Notes under the pieces: model-generated
The model's input: the letters and a program-made list of their open reading frames with translations, nothing else
Databases searched by the model: none
Told to the model about the DNA's origin: nothing
Shown here: in pieces, positions 41,907 through 52,500 of the stretch
Position numbering within the stretch: the stretch's first letter is position 1
Layout of the letters: every line of letters begins with the position of its first letter
Position numbers and translations under genes: made by a program
From: Ignavibacteria bacterium
GTDB taxonomy: Bacteria; Bacteroidota; Ignavibacteria; Ignavibacteriales; Ignavibacteriaceae
DNA length: 64,000 bases
Direction of reading: 5' to 3'
Assembly (NCBI GenBank): GCA_017302895.1
Contig: JAFLBV010000001.1
Coordinates: 1,116,001-1,180,000 of the forward strand

Positions 41907-41920
41907 TGAAAGCGCTTTCA
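41907..41920. promoter_or_regulatory. LacI-type operator upstream of the LacI-family gene
   Basis: TGAAAGCGCTTTCA is a perfect 14-bp palindrome with the central GCGC typical of LacI/CcpA-like operators. It ends 16 bases before the ATG at 41937, so autoregulation is expected. The same core recurs twice at 46579-46620. Confidence 0.8.
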
Positions 41921-41936
41921 GAAAAAATCCTAAAGA

Positions 41937-42962
41937 ATGAAAAAAGAAAAAGAATCAACTATCTATGATGTTGCCCGGGTTGCAGGAATGTCGATCGCCA
42001 CGGTCTCACGCGTTTTTAACAAAAGCCCGCTGGTAACGGAGAAGACAGTAAAACATGTAATGGAAGTGGCACAAAAGCTAAACTTCTCACCGAGTGCCTC
42101 TGCCCGTGGACTCAGTGGAGGCAGGCAGGAGACTATTGGTATAGTGCTACCTATTCTTTACGGCAATTTTTTCTCCGATCTGATTTATTCGATGCAGGCT
42201 CTCGCGGAGGGGAAAGGTTATGATATTGTGGTAGCAGGGCAGAAGGGGTCACCCGAGGACCTGTTTGCTACTGTAAAAAAACTGAGCACCAAAATAGACG
42301 GTTTGATACTGATGTATCACAAGGAGGGTGTAAAGGGGGAAATGGCTAGACGCTTCCCGAAGCTGCCGGTTGTGATGTTAAGCAGATTTGTAAAATTCAA
42401 AGAGCATGTGGACATGGTTCTCGACAATTTTGCCGGAGCGAAAATGGCAACAGAACATCTCATCGAACGGGGACACAGAAAAATTGCACTGATTAAAGGA
42501 GAAGATGGCAACACAGATGCCATAGAGAGAACTGAAGGATTTCTTTTTGCAACTGATTCCGCAGGAATTCCCCGGGAGAATGTTGAATTGTTGAGTGGCA
42601 ATTTCAGGCAAATATCGGGATATAACGCCGTAAAAGATTTGTTCGCCCGAAGAAACGATATCACCGCAATATTCTCTTCCAACGATGCAATGGCACTCGG
42701 AGCGCTTAACTGGATGCACCAGAATGGTGTAAGCATTCCAGAGGATGTGGCTCTTTGCGGTTTCGATGATATCGAGTTCGCTCAGATGATTCGACCTTCA
42801 CTTAGTTCTGTCTACCTGAACACACAGCTTTTTGGAGAATCAGCTTTTTGCATGCTGATGGAGCAGATTGAGCAGAGGAAAATTTGCGATATTCCGTTCG
42901 GAAGAGTGATAGAACCCGTTTTACGGATTAGAGAATCCTCCTCGCAGCTAAAAGTGATTTAA
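41937..42962 (+). CDS. LacI-family transcriptional regulator
   Basis: The 341-residue protein has the LacI helix-turn-helix and hinge ('TIYDVARVAGMSIATVSRVF', 'NKSPLVTEKT', 'LNFSPSASARGLSGG', residues 7-60) and a periplasmic-binding-protein-like effector domain ('TIGIVLPILYGNFFSDLI', 'HRKIALIKGEDGN', 'FSSNDAMALGALNWM', 'CGFDDIEFAQMIRPSLSSV'). Sugars are the usual ligands. GCGC-centred palindromes lie 16 bases upstream of its own ATG and upstream of the 46543-43023 operon. It converges with that operon and shares a bidirectional hairpin (42969-42999). Confidence 0.94.
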   Translation: MKKEKESTIYDVARVAGMSIATVSRVFNKSPLVTEKTVKHVMEVAQKLNFSPSASARGLSGGRQETIGIVLPILYGNFFSDLIYSMQALAEGKGYDIVVAGQKGSPEDLFATVKKLSTKIDGLILMYHKEGVKGEMARRFPKLPVVMLSRFVKFKEHVDMVLDNFAGAKMATEHLIERGHRKIALIKGEDGNTDAIERTEGFLFATDSAGIPRENVELLSGNFRQISGYNAVKDLFARRNDITAIFSSNDAMALGALNWMHQNGVSIPEDVALCGFDDIEFAQMIRPSLSSVYLNTQLFGESAFCMLMEQIEQRKICDIPFGRVIEPVLRIRESSSQLKVI

Positions 42963-42968
42963 AATTAA

Positions 42969-42999
42969 AAGAGACCGGTGGCAGGAATCCCGGTCTCTT
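42969..42999. terminator. terminator between LacI gene and the convergent operon
   Basis: AAGAGACCGG (42969-42978) pairs perfectly with CCGGTCTCTT (42990-42999). On the minus strand it is followed by TTAATTTTAAAT, a good terminator for the SGNH operon; on plus the tail is less T-rich. Confidence 0.82.
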
Positions 43000-43022
43000 G
43001 GTAACTCTTTTGTAACCGTTTA

Positions 43023-44801
43023 TTACTTCAAGAGAGTCAGTTTAATTGTTGATGTAAATTCACCCGCCACCAGTCTGCATGTGTAAATTCCCGAAGCAAG
43101 GACTGATCCGTCAATATTCATTTTGTGATATCCCTGTGAAAGATCACCCGAGAATATTTCGGCAACCTCTTTCCCTGTTATATCGTATAATCTAAGGTTT
43201 ACCGTCATCGCTTTGGGGAGTGAGAAGGCAACCGTGGTTGTCGGATTGAATGGATTGGGATAATTCTGAAAAAGAAAAAACCCAACGGGTAACTCTCCCT
43301 CCACTTCTGCAAGACCGGAGAATGAAGATGTGCCGTCAAAATCGATTTGCTTAAGACGGTAGTAATATTTTACATCCTCCTGAACAGCACCATCGGTGTA
43401 GCTGTAACTCGATGGTGATGCTGTTGATCCCGATCCCTCGACGAATCCAATTGCTTCAAAGTCTTTCCCGTTAATGCTTCTTTGCACTTCGAAGCCATAG
43501 TTGTTCGTCTCAGTGCCGGTGATCCACTGGAGGATGACATCATTCCCTGAACGGGTGCCTGTGAAACTGATCAGCTCGACAGGAACGAGTATGGGGAGAA
43601 TCACCTCGATAGCCCGCTGATAGAGGAGACGATGCCCTGCATTATTCAGATGGATTCCATCTCCCGAGTTGAACTCCGGTGCTATAAATCCATTTGGCTG
43701 GGCAAGAGTGGTCCAGAAATCTACTGCATATGGGGCGTACCGGGTAAAAACCGAATCTCTCATACCGGTCAACAGGTCAAGTTGCGACTGGCTGGAAAAA
43801 TTTCTCGGTTGAGTGGTGGTAATCCAGAGCCTGATGTTGTTTCTGTTTGCAATTGCCACAAGAGTATCATAATTGGCGATTTGTTCCGACATCGGGTAGC
43901 TGCTTGCAGCATCATTCGAGGGGAGATTTATAAATATCGCTTTTGGATTATACTCAAGGGCATACGAGATATTGTTGGTTGCTCTGGGGGTCGGCCTTCC
44001 GCCGGGTGGAACAAAACCTGTGGGCATCACATGGTAGGAAGTGAAGCCTCCTACAGCAAGGTTGAGGATTTTGTATGTGGTGTCCACACCTGCGATATGC
44101 CTTCTGAGCCTGTTCACATAAGCACTGTCGGGAGGATTTGCTCCGGTACCCGCAGAAGTGGATGAACCGAGCACAACTATATAATTGTAATCGTAGATCG
44201 AGGCACCACCCGTCATCTTTATGTTGTCGAGGAACAAGGTTCTGGTGACACCATCAGCTATTGACTGACCAAAGAAGATTGTCTTGATTCTGGTAAGGTC
44301 ACAACTGCCCGGGTTCCTTTTCAAAGTATCGAGAGGTGCCCAAAGCATTGTCCATGCACCTGCAGGGATGCCAAGCGGATTGTACTTTGAGAGGGGAATT
44401 TTCGTTGAGCGCTGGTTTGAAAGGTCTTCCACAAAGATTACAGGAAGGTCGGAAGCAGCAACGGGAAATTGAGAATAGACCATGAAGACTATGGAATCTT
44501 TCAGGGTCGCATCCCTTCCGGGCCAACCGGGTGCAGCTACGGCAGCAACCCAGTCGCCACCTGTAACAGATTTGTAGCGAAGTTTCAGACCGTTGGTGCC
44601 TGAGTAAAATGTATCGGAGACCACCGGGAACTTGACGCCATTTACGGACAGAAGTTCACTCGGCGAAGTGACCTGAAGGTAACTCGGATCGTAATAGTTG
44701 GGGATATCACTGTCAGTAAAGAACAGGTAATCCTGTGCCCGCACTTCAGAAATGCAGGCAAACAGGAAGATTAACAGGAGCAGTTTTGAAAATCTAAGCA
44801 T
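43023..44801 (-). CDS. secreted SGNH/GDSL hydrolase with T9SS sorting domain
   Basis: The 592-residue protein has a signal peptide (1-22). A carbohydrate-binding-like beta domain follows (about 25-195; 'GTNGLKLRYKSVTGGDWVAA'). The SGNH esterase domain (about 205-400) has block I 'VVLGSSTSAGTG' (nucleophile Ser), 'LNLAVGGFTSYH', 'NLPSNDAA' and block V 'DGIHLNNAGH' (Asp-His). A linker and a T9SS C-terminal domain starting 'LFQNYPNPFNPTTT' end the protein. Such proteins deacetylate polysaccharides. It is eight bases after the propeller-protein gene, so both are transcribed from the promoter with LacI operators. Confidence 0.9.
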   Translation of the reverse strand: MLRFSKLLLLIFLFACISEVRAQDYLFFTDSDIPNYYDPSYLQVTSPSELLSVNGVKFPVVSDTFYSGTNGLKLRYKSVTGGDWVAAVAAPGWPGRDATLKDSIVFMVYSQFPVAASDLPVIFVEDLSNQRSTKIPLSKYNPLGIPAGAWTMLWAPLDTLKRNPGSCDLTRIKTIFFGQSIADGVTRTLFLDNIKMTGGASIYDYNYIVVLGSSTSAGTGANPPDSAYVNRLRRHIAGVDTTYKILNLAVGGFTSYHVMPTGFVPPGGRPTPRATNNISYALEYNPKAIFINLPSNDAASSYPMSEQIANYDTLVAIANRNNIRLWITTTQPRNFSSQSQLDLLTGMRDSVFTRYAPYAVDFWTTLAQPNGFIAPEFNSGDGIHLNNAGHRLLYQRAIEVILPILVPVELISFTGTRSGNDVILQWITGTETNNYGFEVQRSINGKDFEAIGFVEGSGSTASPSSYSYTDGAVQEDVKYYYRLKQIDFDGTSSFSGLAEVEGELPVGFFLFQNYPNPFNPTTTVAFSLPKAMTVNLRLYDITGKEVAEIFSGDLSQGYHKMNIDGSVLASGIYTCRLVAGEFTSTIKLTLLK

Positions 44802-44809
44802 GGCGATAC

Positions 44810-46543
44810 CTATTTATTCAGGATCATTTTGCCGGAAAAGAGGTTGTTGTTTACTTCGATGGTATAGAAGTAAACTCCCGAGTTAACGGTTTCGCCGGCC
44901 GAATTTGTCCCGTTCCAAAGAATTCTGTTGATTCCGGGGGATGCCACTCCATTGAATATTTCAGCCACTTCACTCCCCAGGATATCGCGAATAATCACTC
45001 TTACATTCTCTTTTTCAGAGAGGCTAAAGGAGATTGAGGTGGAAGGATTAAACGGATTTGGATAGTTCCCGAGGAGTCTGAACCCGTCGATCATTCCGGA
45101 ATTGTCCACCATGATCTCATTGGAGTAGTTGACGGAGCCGTCGAGGTCGATCTGTTTCAGTCGATAATAAACGGTACCTTCAAGTGGTTTGCTGTCGATG
45201 AAGGAGTATTGGTTTATGAGTGTTGAAGTACCGTGACCTTTTATGAATCCAATTTCGGTAAATTCTGTACCGGCATTTCTTTTTTCGATGGCAAAACCAA
45301 AGTTGTTGGTTTCAGTAGCGGTTGTCCATTTAAGTTCAACGCCATTTGTGACAACCGATGCCGAGAAGGAAGCGAGTTCCACCGGGACGAGGGTGGAGAT
45401 ATCGTATCTTAGCACACGGTTGTCTGCCCAGTCGGCTACCCAAAGTTTCTTGCCGGTATTGTCAACCGAGGCACCACGCGGGGTTCTGAGTGAATTTTGT
45501 GTTGGAGGATTAAGTCCGGTACCTGTGACAAAATCGGGTTGACCGATCACATAATCAGCGTCTGCACCATTGGCAAGGGTTGCGGCTTGCAGGAACACGG
45601 AGATCCGGTTGTTTGATTCCTGAACCACATAAAGATTCCCCAGGATGTCACCGGTTACCCATCTAACATTCCCTGAACCGTTCCGTGTGGTGTTTGCAGT
45701 GTTGGTCAGAAAGTCGGGTTGACCCAGCACACCATCGGCGGTATCTCCATTTACGAGAGTGGCAGCATTATTGAACCTGAGAACGCGTCTGTTAGTAAAC
45801 TCACTTACCCAAAGATTTCCAAGGACATCAACATAAACGCCATTTGCATTGTTTGTTTTAGTTGCGGAAAGTCCTGCAGTACCTGTGACAAAATCAGGTT
45901 GACCGATTACAAGATCTGCATTCGCACCATTTGCAAGGGTTGCGGCGTTTTGAAAGCGGAGGACTCTGTGGATGTTGAAATTACTTACCCAGAGGGTTCC
46001 GTTTGCCTCAACAAAAATGCCCGCAGGTCCGCTGAATTTGTTCTGAGTTGTAGCTGCACCGTTTGTAGTGAAATCGGGTTGACCGAGGACTCCGTCGGCA
46101 GTGTCTCCATTTACAAGATTATCTGCATTGTCCCACCTTGTTACACGGTTGTTGCCGTACTCGCTTACCCAAAGTGTGCCGTTACCATCCACAACTGCGC
46201 AGATGGGGTTGTTCATTTTGGAGGCAGTAAGACCGGAAGTGTTGGTGGTGAAGTCAGGCTGACCGATTACGAGTTCTGCATCAGATCCGTTTATGTAGGC
46301 ATTGGCTGATGAGAATCTGAGAACTCTGTGGTTCCCTCTGTCAGCAACCCAGATTTTTCCGGTTCTGTTGTCGAAGAATACTCCATTAGGTCCGTTAAAT
46401 TTGTTTATTGCGGTACCGCTTGTAAGAGTGATGTAGTCAAGCTGTCCGAGTACCCCTTCGGCTGCAGGACCATTCACGAACTGTGCGAATGTTGTTCCCG
46501 CCAAAAAGGAAAGAAAAAGTACCAGAAATGTAGATTTTTTCAT
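44810..46543 (-). CDS. secreted NHL-repeat propeller protein with T9SS sorting domain
   Basis: The 577-residue protein begins at the ATG at 46543, preceded by GGAG and giving a good signal peptide ('STFLVLFLSFLAGTTFAQF'); an upstream in-frame ATG would place the operators inside the gene. It has six or seven NHL-like repeats (about 30-375) with recurring 'GNNRVTRWDNADNLVNGD' and 'VIGQPDF', which build a six-bladed propeller, and a T9SS C-terminal domain ('LLGNYPNPFNPSTS'). It may bind a polysaccharide or protein at the cell surface. It is the first gene of the LacI-controlled operon. Confidence 0.9.
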   Translation of the reverse strand: MKKSTFLVLFLSFLAGTTFAQFVNGPAAEGVLGQLDYITLTSGTAINKFNGPNGVFFDNRTGKIWVADRGNHRVLRFSSANAYINGSDAELVIGQPDFTTNTSGLTASKMNNPICAVVDGNGTLWVSEYGNNRVTRWDNADNLVNGDTADGVLGQPDFTTNGAATTQNKFSGPAGIFVEANGTLWVSNFNIHRVLRFQNAATLANGANADLVIGQPDFVTGTAGLSATKTNNANGVYVDVLGNLWVSEFTNRRVLRFNNAATLVNGDTADGVLGQPDFLTNTANTTRNGSGNVRWVTGDILGNLYVVQESNNRISVFLQAATLANGADADYVIGQPDFVTGTGLNPPTQNSLRTPRGASVDNTGKKLWVADWADNRVLRYDISTLVPVELASFSASVVTNGVELKWTTATETNNFGFAIEKRNAGTEFTEIGFIKGHGTSTLINQYSFIDSKPLEGTVYYRLKQIDLDGSVNYSNEIMVDNSGMIDGFRLLGNYPNPFNPSTSISFSLSEKENVRVIIRDILGSEVAEIFNGVASPGINRILWNGTNSAGETVNSGVYFYTIEVNNNLFSGKMILNK

Positions 46544-46578
46544 GGGTTCTCCAGTATGTTGAATTGATGTTAAAAGCG

Positions 46579-46620
46579 AATGTAAGCGCTTACATTTTCT
46601 AAAATGAAAGCGCTTACATT
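46579..46620. promoter_or_regulatory. two tandem LacI-type operators upstream of the secreted-protein operon
   Basis: AATGTAAGCGCTTACATT (46579-46596) is a perfect 18-bp palindrome. AATGAAAGCGCTTACATT (46603-46620) differs from it at one half-site base. Their centres are 24 bp apart. Both share the AAGCGCTT core with the site in front of the LacI gene (41907-41920), so that regulator is the likely binder, by context. Confidence 0.85.
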
Positions 46621-46692
46621 TAAAGTGCAAATATATGATTTTTTTTTATTCATGTCAAGAGGGAAGTTTTGAAAGGGAATTCGTTTAGTGGC

Positions 46693-48363
46693 TTAGCCCA
46701 GTCTGATAACCCTGTCAAATCTCTCAGAAACCTCAGGAGAGTGGGTAACACAAATAATTGTCTGAGATTTGAATATTCGAAGTACCATTGTGAGAATTTC
46801 AGACTCTGTTTTCTTGTCGAGGGCGGAAGTAAATTCATCGAGGATAAGCACTGCCGGATCCCGGATTATTGCTCTTGCAAGTGCCACTCTCTGCTTTTGT
46901 CCGCCTGACATTTCCACTCCTTTTTCACCGTAGACCGTTTTATAGCCATCGGGCATTTTACCGATCAACTCATCCAGTTGCACGAGCTTCGCTACCTCTT
47001 CCACCTGATTCAATGGCACATCGTACCAGCCGAAGGCTATGTTTTCAGCCATTCCGATTCTGAAAAGATGAGTTTCCTGTCTCACATAACCGAGATTGGA
47101 ACGATAAAATTGTACCGGGTATCTGTCAACCGGAACACCACCAAAAAGGATCTCTCCCTGAGTTGGCTTTTGGAACCGCAACAAAAGGGAAAGCAGAGTC
47201 GATTTGCCGCTGCCGCTCCCTCCCATAATAGCCACTTTTTCACCCGGTTCCACCACTAAGGAGAAATTCTTAATAATCTCCTTCCCGCCGGGGTAGCTAA
47301 AACTGACATTTCTGAACTCGACTGACTCATCTTTTGGCAAGGGATGCCCTGCATTTTCACCTTCGGTTTGTTCCTCTTCCCAGCTCAGAACCTGATCGAT
47401 CCTCTCGAGAACGGGTCGTGCATTTGTGAATCTTGTTATCCCTTCAACCCCGTCATAGAGAGTCACCATCATATTTACCACATAAGTGTAATAGGCGAAC
47501 AGAACACCCGTGGTGAGAGACGGATCGTAATTAAGACAAATCAACCAGCCTCCAAAAAGAAAGGGAATTATTCCGATAAAGAGACCTGTGGATTCGGTAA
47601 TATTCAGGGTGATCCAGGTGAATTTGAGCAATTTTGTGTTCACTTTTCTGTAATTATCTGCATTTTTGCCAAAAAGTCCAACCATCTCTTTCTGCTGACG
47701 AAAAAAACGGATCTCTTTTTCTCCGTCTATAAGGTCTATGGCCGATGTGTTGAGTTTTGATAGAGCATTGCGAACTGCAGATGAGAGTTTTCCCAGGGGG
47801 GAATTCAATTTGTTGACAAGGAGGGCATATCCGAATATTGAAATGATGCTGACCAGGCCCAGTTGCCAGTACCAGACCATTATGGTTACTGCAATCACAA
47901 AAGCGATTAGAAACTGAAGAGTGGCGTTCAGTCCCTTTTCAAAAAATGTTGTCGCCATCAATTCAACATCGGACGATATGCGGGTCATCAGGTCGCCTTC
48001 CGAGTGTGAATTGAAAAAAATGTGATTTTTATGAAGCACTGAATTCATTAAACGGCAACGCAATCTGTAGAAAACCCTCTCTACAGCCCCAGCAAGGCGG
48101 GAAATGTGTAATCCCCAAAGAAAACTCCTGATGATCAGAGCTAAGGCAATAAATCCGCCATACATGATTACGCGGGAGATATCGCGGGCAGGCAGAACTT
48201 CATCTATCATCTGCTGCAGAAGCCACGGCACACCCATAAGACAGAGAGTCGACAGGATATTCAACAACGCAGCGAAAAGGAATGAATATTTTTCGACAAT
48301 CAGATCCTCGCCAAGTATTTTCCTGGTCAACTGAATCAGTGAAACTTCTTTATTCTTATCCAT
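46693..48363 (-). CDS. ABC transporter, fused permease and ATP-binding subunit (exporter type)
   Basis: The 556-residue half-transporter has six membrane helices in residues about 25-310 and a nucleotide-binding domain in 335-556. Motifs are Walker A GGSGSGKST, Q-loop 'YVRQETHLF', signature 'EMSGGQKQRVALARA', Walker B 'VLILDEFTSALD' and a late His switch 'VTHSPE'. It would work as a homodimer to export a lipid, peptide or small molecule. The C45-type Ntn hydrolase gene lies 21 bases upstream, so the pair is probably one operon. There is no N-terminal peptidase C39 domain. Confidence 0.92.
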   Translation of the reverse strand: MDKNKEVSLIQLTRKILGEDLIVEKYSFLFAALLNILSTLCLMGVPWLLQQMIDEVLPARDISRVIMYGGFIALALIIRSFLWGLHISRLAGAVERVFYRLRCRLMNSVLHKNHIFFNSHSEGDLMTRISSDVELMATTFFEKGLNATLQFLIAFVIAVTIMVWYWQLGLVSIISIFGYALLVNKLNSPLGKLSSAVRNALSKLNTSAIDLIDGEKEIRFFRQQKEMVGLFGKNADNYRKVNTKLLKFTWITLNITESTGLFIGIIPFLFGGWLICLNYDPSLTTGVLFAYYTYVVNMMVTLYDGVEGITRFTNARPVLERIDQVLSWEEEQTEGENAGHPLPKDESVEFRNVSFSYPGGKEIIKNFSLVVEPGEKVAIMGGSGSGKSTLLSLLLRFQKPTQGEILFGGVPVDRYPVQFYRSNLGYVRQETHLFRIGMAENIAFGWYDVPLNQVEEVAKLVQLDELIGKMPDGYKTVYGEKGVEMSGGQKQRVALARAIIRDPAVLILDEFTSALDKKTESEILTMVLRIFKSQTIICVTHSPEVSERFDRVIRLG

Positions 48364-48384
48364 TTCGGCAACACTTCCCGGGTG

Positions 48385-49344
48385 TCAAGGGAGAATCTCC
48401 TGATACCAGTCTCCCGATGCAATATTTATAAACCGCTTTCTTTCTGTCAGGCATTTCACTACATCGATCATGCGGATTTGCTGGTTGTCGTATGTTCGGA
48501 AGTAAATTTTAAGATTGACATGATCTGTCACGGTACTCCAAAGATTCGAAACCTTTCCGAAATTTTTGTAATCCATATCATTTTCATGGTATGTAATGTC
48601 AAGTCTCCCCAATATTCTGAAACAGTTGGCGACAGCTTCTTTAAGTGATTTTGACTCTTCAACCATTTCATTTAGCCAACAGAGCATCAAAAATCTTTCA
48701 TCGTTGTAGGAGTCATCGAGAACATTCGCAATTCCGCGGATGCCGGCAAGTGCGGGATCTTTACTAACGACTTCCTGATATTCTTTCAGCTTTTTGTGTT
48801 GAATCTCGAATGGAGGGTTGTTGGTCATAACAGGGAAGTCATGGAAATGAGTTTTGCCGTTAAGAAATTCAACCAGGAGAGATCTTTTTTCTCTGTCATG
48901 GAAAATCAGATGAAGCGGGAATTTTCGCCCCATTCCTTTCACATTCATGAGATAAAATGTATGGCTGTTTAGCAATTCCTTTACTTCGAGAGTATTGCGA
49001 CAACTCCCCAGGGCAAAAACTATCAGATAGACATAGGGAATTGGTTTTTTGTGGGGGTAGTCTTCAGCCTTCTCATAGACAGTTTCCTCCATCCATTGAG
49101 CAGAAACTGAAAGACCTTCACTGTTCAGAGCATCTTTGTAAAACGGTTTTCCGGCGATGTTTAACCCTACAAAACCGTATTTAGTGACATAATTCCAAAG
49201 CGTGATACCTTTTTCGTCATTAATCTTTATCTCCGTACCTGCAACCACAGGTACGAATCTGCTTTGGATTCTGCTGTCGTGGTCGAGAATTGTTCCGGAC
49301 AGCACAAATTCGCCTGATTTACCAAGGAGGAAATTTACGCACAT
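48385..49344 (-). CDS. Ntn-hydrolase of the choloylglycine hydrolase / C45 type
   Basis: The 319-residue protein begins Met-Cys (MCVNFLLGKSGEFVL), so Cys2 becomes the N-terminal nucleophile after Met removal, as in bile-salt hydrolases, penicillin V acylases and C45 acyltransferases. The motifs 'ALNSEGLSVSAQW' and 'VMTNNPPFEIQ' fit the family. There is no signal peptide, so it is cytoplasmic. Substrates in the family are amides of fatty acids, bile acids or beta-lactams. The gene lies directly upstream of an ABC exporter, so processing of an exported amide compound or of a precursor is one possibility (inference). Confidence 0.85.
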   Translation of the reverse strand: MCVNFLLGKSGEFVLSGTILDHDSRIQSRFVPVVAGTEIKINDEKGITLWNYVTKYGFVGLNIAGKPFYKDALNSEGLSVSAQWMEETVYEKAEDYPHKKPIPYVYLIVFALGSCRNTLEVKELLNSHTFYLMNVKGMGRKFPLHLIFHDREKRSLLVEFLNGKTHFHDFPVMTNNPPFEIQHKKLKEYQEVVSKDPALAGIRGIANVLDDSYNDERFLMLCWLNEMVEESKSLKEAVANCFRILGRLDITYHENDMDYKNFGKVSNLWSTVTDHVNLKIYFRTYDNQQIRMIDVVKCLTERKRFINIASGDWYQEILP

Positions 49345-49537
49345 AATGACCTTGTTTCAATCGAAAAATGTTTGATCAGTTTGGAGGTCCCTGAAAAATA
49401 TTTTGCCGGATTCCAAAATGTCCAATAGAGAAACACTATGATTCAACAGATTAAAAATAATGAAATATTGAATCCATACCAGATTTTGGATTGATAACAG
49501 CTGCAAATGCACGAAAGCAGGGGAATTCGTCAAACAG

Positions 49538-52500
49538 CTATTTTATTCCCAAATCCTCACACAGTTTTTTGCTCATCTCTAATGCGCTGTCAAAATCGTA
49601 TGACTTAATACTTTTCGTAAGTTCATCGAGAGCAGCCCTGATATTCCCTGCTCCGGGGACTTGATTAATTTCAACGATTTTAGCGGTGGAATCGATATCG
49701 TTGTCCTCCAAAAGTGGAATCAGCTCATTCATCAGCCTGCTTACAGTATCAATATCCAGCTCTGAAAAATCATCTTCTGCGGCGGGAGTTTCAGTACTCT
49801 TTTTCCATTCACCGATTTCTTTTAAGACTTGATGCAGTTTTTGATCAAATTCAGAAATCACAGCTTCGTATTCCTCGGGTGAATCCTCTTTTAGCAGAGC
49901 CTCGAGCTTTGCAGCCACAAGTTGAAGTTCGACGGCACCAATATTTCCGGCAACTCCTTTCACCGTATGAGCCAACCGGACAGAAAGCTCCTTGTCGTCA
50001 TTCCGGACTGCAGTTTTTATGTTTTCGACCGTATTGATATTGTTTTCGAAGAATTTCCGGATCAGGTCGGTATAGAGTCTCTTATTACCGCCAACCCGAT
50101 AAAGGCCGTTTGTTGTGTCAATCGTCGCGAATTGTGGTAATTCGATATCTACAGAGCTTTTAGTTTCCTGTTTCTGAATCTCAACGGTCTGACGCTCTCC
50201 CGGCTTAATCCAGGTAACCAAAGCACCAAACATTTCATCGGGGTCGATAGGCTTCGTCACAAAATCCATCATCCCTACCTGAATACATTTCTCTTTTATT
50301 CCCATCATCGCATCTGCTGTCATTGCCACTATCGGGAGATGGTTGTATCGTTCATCTTTTCTGATTGTCATAGTTGCTGTATATCCGTCCATCACCGGCA
50401 TTTGTAAATCCATCAGAACAATGTCGTACTTCGACGGAATGCCGGAGGAAAGCACTTTTTCGACCGATTCCTTTCCGTTATTGGCGATTTCAACTATAAA
50501 TCCGGCACTCTCGAGCAACTCAGATGCCACCTGCTGATTAATCTCATTATCTTCTGTGAGAAGAATGCGGGCGCCCTTTATGCGGGATATCGCCTCAGAA
50601 TGTTTCATCCCCTTGTCGAGCCGTTTCCGTTCAGTCCGAATTTCCTTGCCGCATACCTCCATAATTGTGTCAAAGAGGTGGGAGTATGAAACCGGTTTCC
50701 TGAGAAATGCCGTGATACCAATTGAAGCGGCTTCCTCGACTATATCTTCCTTCCCGAAGGCAGAGAGCATAATTATTTCGGGCGCTGCTTCAGTAAATTC
50801 GCTTAGGATTGTTTTTGCTGTCTGAATACCGTCCATTTCGGGCATCTGCCAGTCCATGAAAACGAGAGCGAAAGGATTTTCTTTGTTGGCGCGTATGGTT
50901 TCGATTGCCTCTCGTCCCGAAGCTGCAGTTGTTACCATAAACGAAAATGATTCCAGTGCCTCCCTTAATATCAACCGCGCCGTTTCGTTATCATCGACAA
51001 CAAGGACATTCATCCCCCGGAGGTCAATTGTAAGCTGGTATGCATCCTGTTTCTGGTCTTTCTGAATATCAAGGAGAGTGGTGAAGAAGAAGGTACTCCC
51101 TTTCCCAAATTCACTCTCAACCCATACTTCGCCGCCCATAAGTTTTGCGAGTGACTTGGAAATTGCCAGCCCCAGACCTGTTCCGCCATATTTCCGGGTG
51201 GTAGAGCTGTCAGCCTGACTGAACGACTGGAACATTTTTGCCTGCTGCTCCGGCGTCAGACCGATTCCGGTGTCTTTGACAGAAAAACAAAGCAGCACTT
51301 TATCACCAATTTTTTCAGCTATGGTGGCAGATATAATTATCTCACCTTTTTCGGTAAATTTGACAGCATTACTGCAAAAATTTGTGATTATTTGTCCGAT
51401 TCGTAAAGGATCACCAATAAGGTCGGTTGGCACCTCTCTGGAAATTCGTATGCTGAATTCCAGTCCTTTTTCCTGGGCTTTTTGGGAGATCAGACTTGAG
51501 ACACTGTCCATAACAGTTTCAAGATCGAACTCGATGGTCTCAATATTTAGTTTTCCGGCTTCAATTTTCGAGAAGTCGAGAATATCGTTTATGATACCGA
51601 GGAGGGCCTGTGCGGATCGTTCGATCTTGACAAGATAATCGAGTTGTTTTTTGTCAAGCTCTGTTTTGAGTGCGAGATGTGAGAGCCCTATAATGGCATT
51701 CATCGGAGTACGGATTTCGTGACTCATGGTTGCCAAAAACTGACTTTTTGCTACGGTGGCAGCCTCGGCCAGCTCCTTTGCTTCCGCAAGTTCCGCCTCA
51801 AATTTTTTCATTTCCGTGATGTCAAACCGGATCGACAGGTATTCGACAGGCTCACCGTTTTCATTGAGTATAGGCGCAATAACGGCATCAACCCAGTAAA
51901 AAGATCCGTCTTTTGCTTTGTTTCTCACCTGCCCGCGCCACACCTTCCCTGCCTTGATCGTATCCCACAATTCCTTAAAGAATTCTTTTGGGTGCAATCC
52001 GGAGTTGATAATCCGGTGGTTTTTACCGATTACTTCGTCCCTGCTGAATTTGGAGATTCTGCAAAACTCATCGTTTGCCTCGGTAATTATTCCGCTCGAA
52101 TCCGTGAGTGATACAATGGCCGATTTGTTAAGAGCAAGGTTCTGAGACGACAATCGTGAGTTAATCAGTTCGATCTCGGCGGTTCTTTGTCTGACTATCT
52201 CTTCGAGGTGAGTTTTTTGTCTCTGCAATCGTCTTGTGTAATATTTTACGCCCAACCCGGAAACAGAAATCACAAGGAAGAAATAAATGAGATATGCCCA
52301 CCATGTTGCGTACCAGGGAGGGTGGACTCTGAACGAATACTCGGCAACCGTACTTTCGACACCGTAAACATTTCTTGCAACCACTTTAAAGGTGTAATCA
52401 CCACCGGGAAGGTTTGTAAAAACAGCTCTGTTTTCTTTGCTCCAGTTGCTCCACTCGTCTGAAAAGCCTTCAAGAAAATATTTGTATTCGATCTGCTCAG

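Noticed and set aside
46544-46630. N-terminal extension of the NHL-propeller protein
   Set aside because: It would hide the signal peptide and place the two LacI operators inside the gene; the ATG at 46543 has a good ribosome site.
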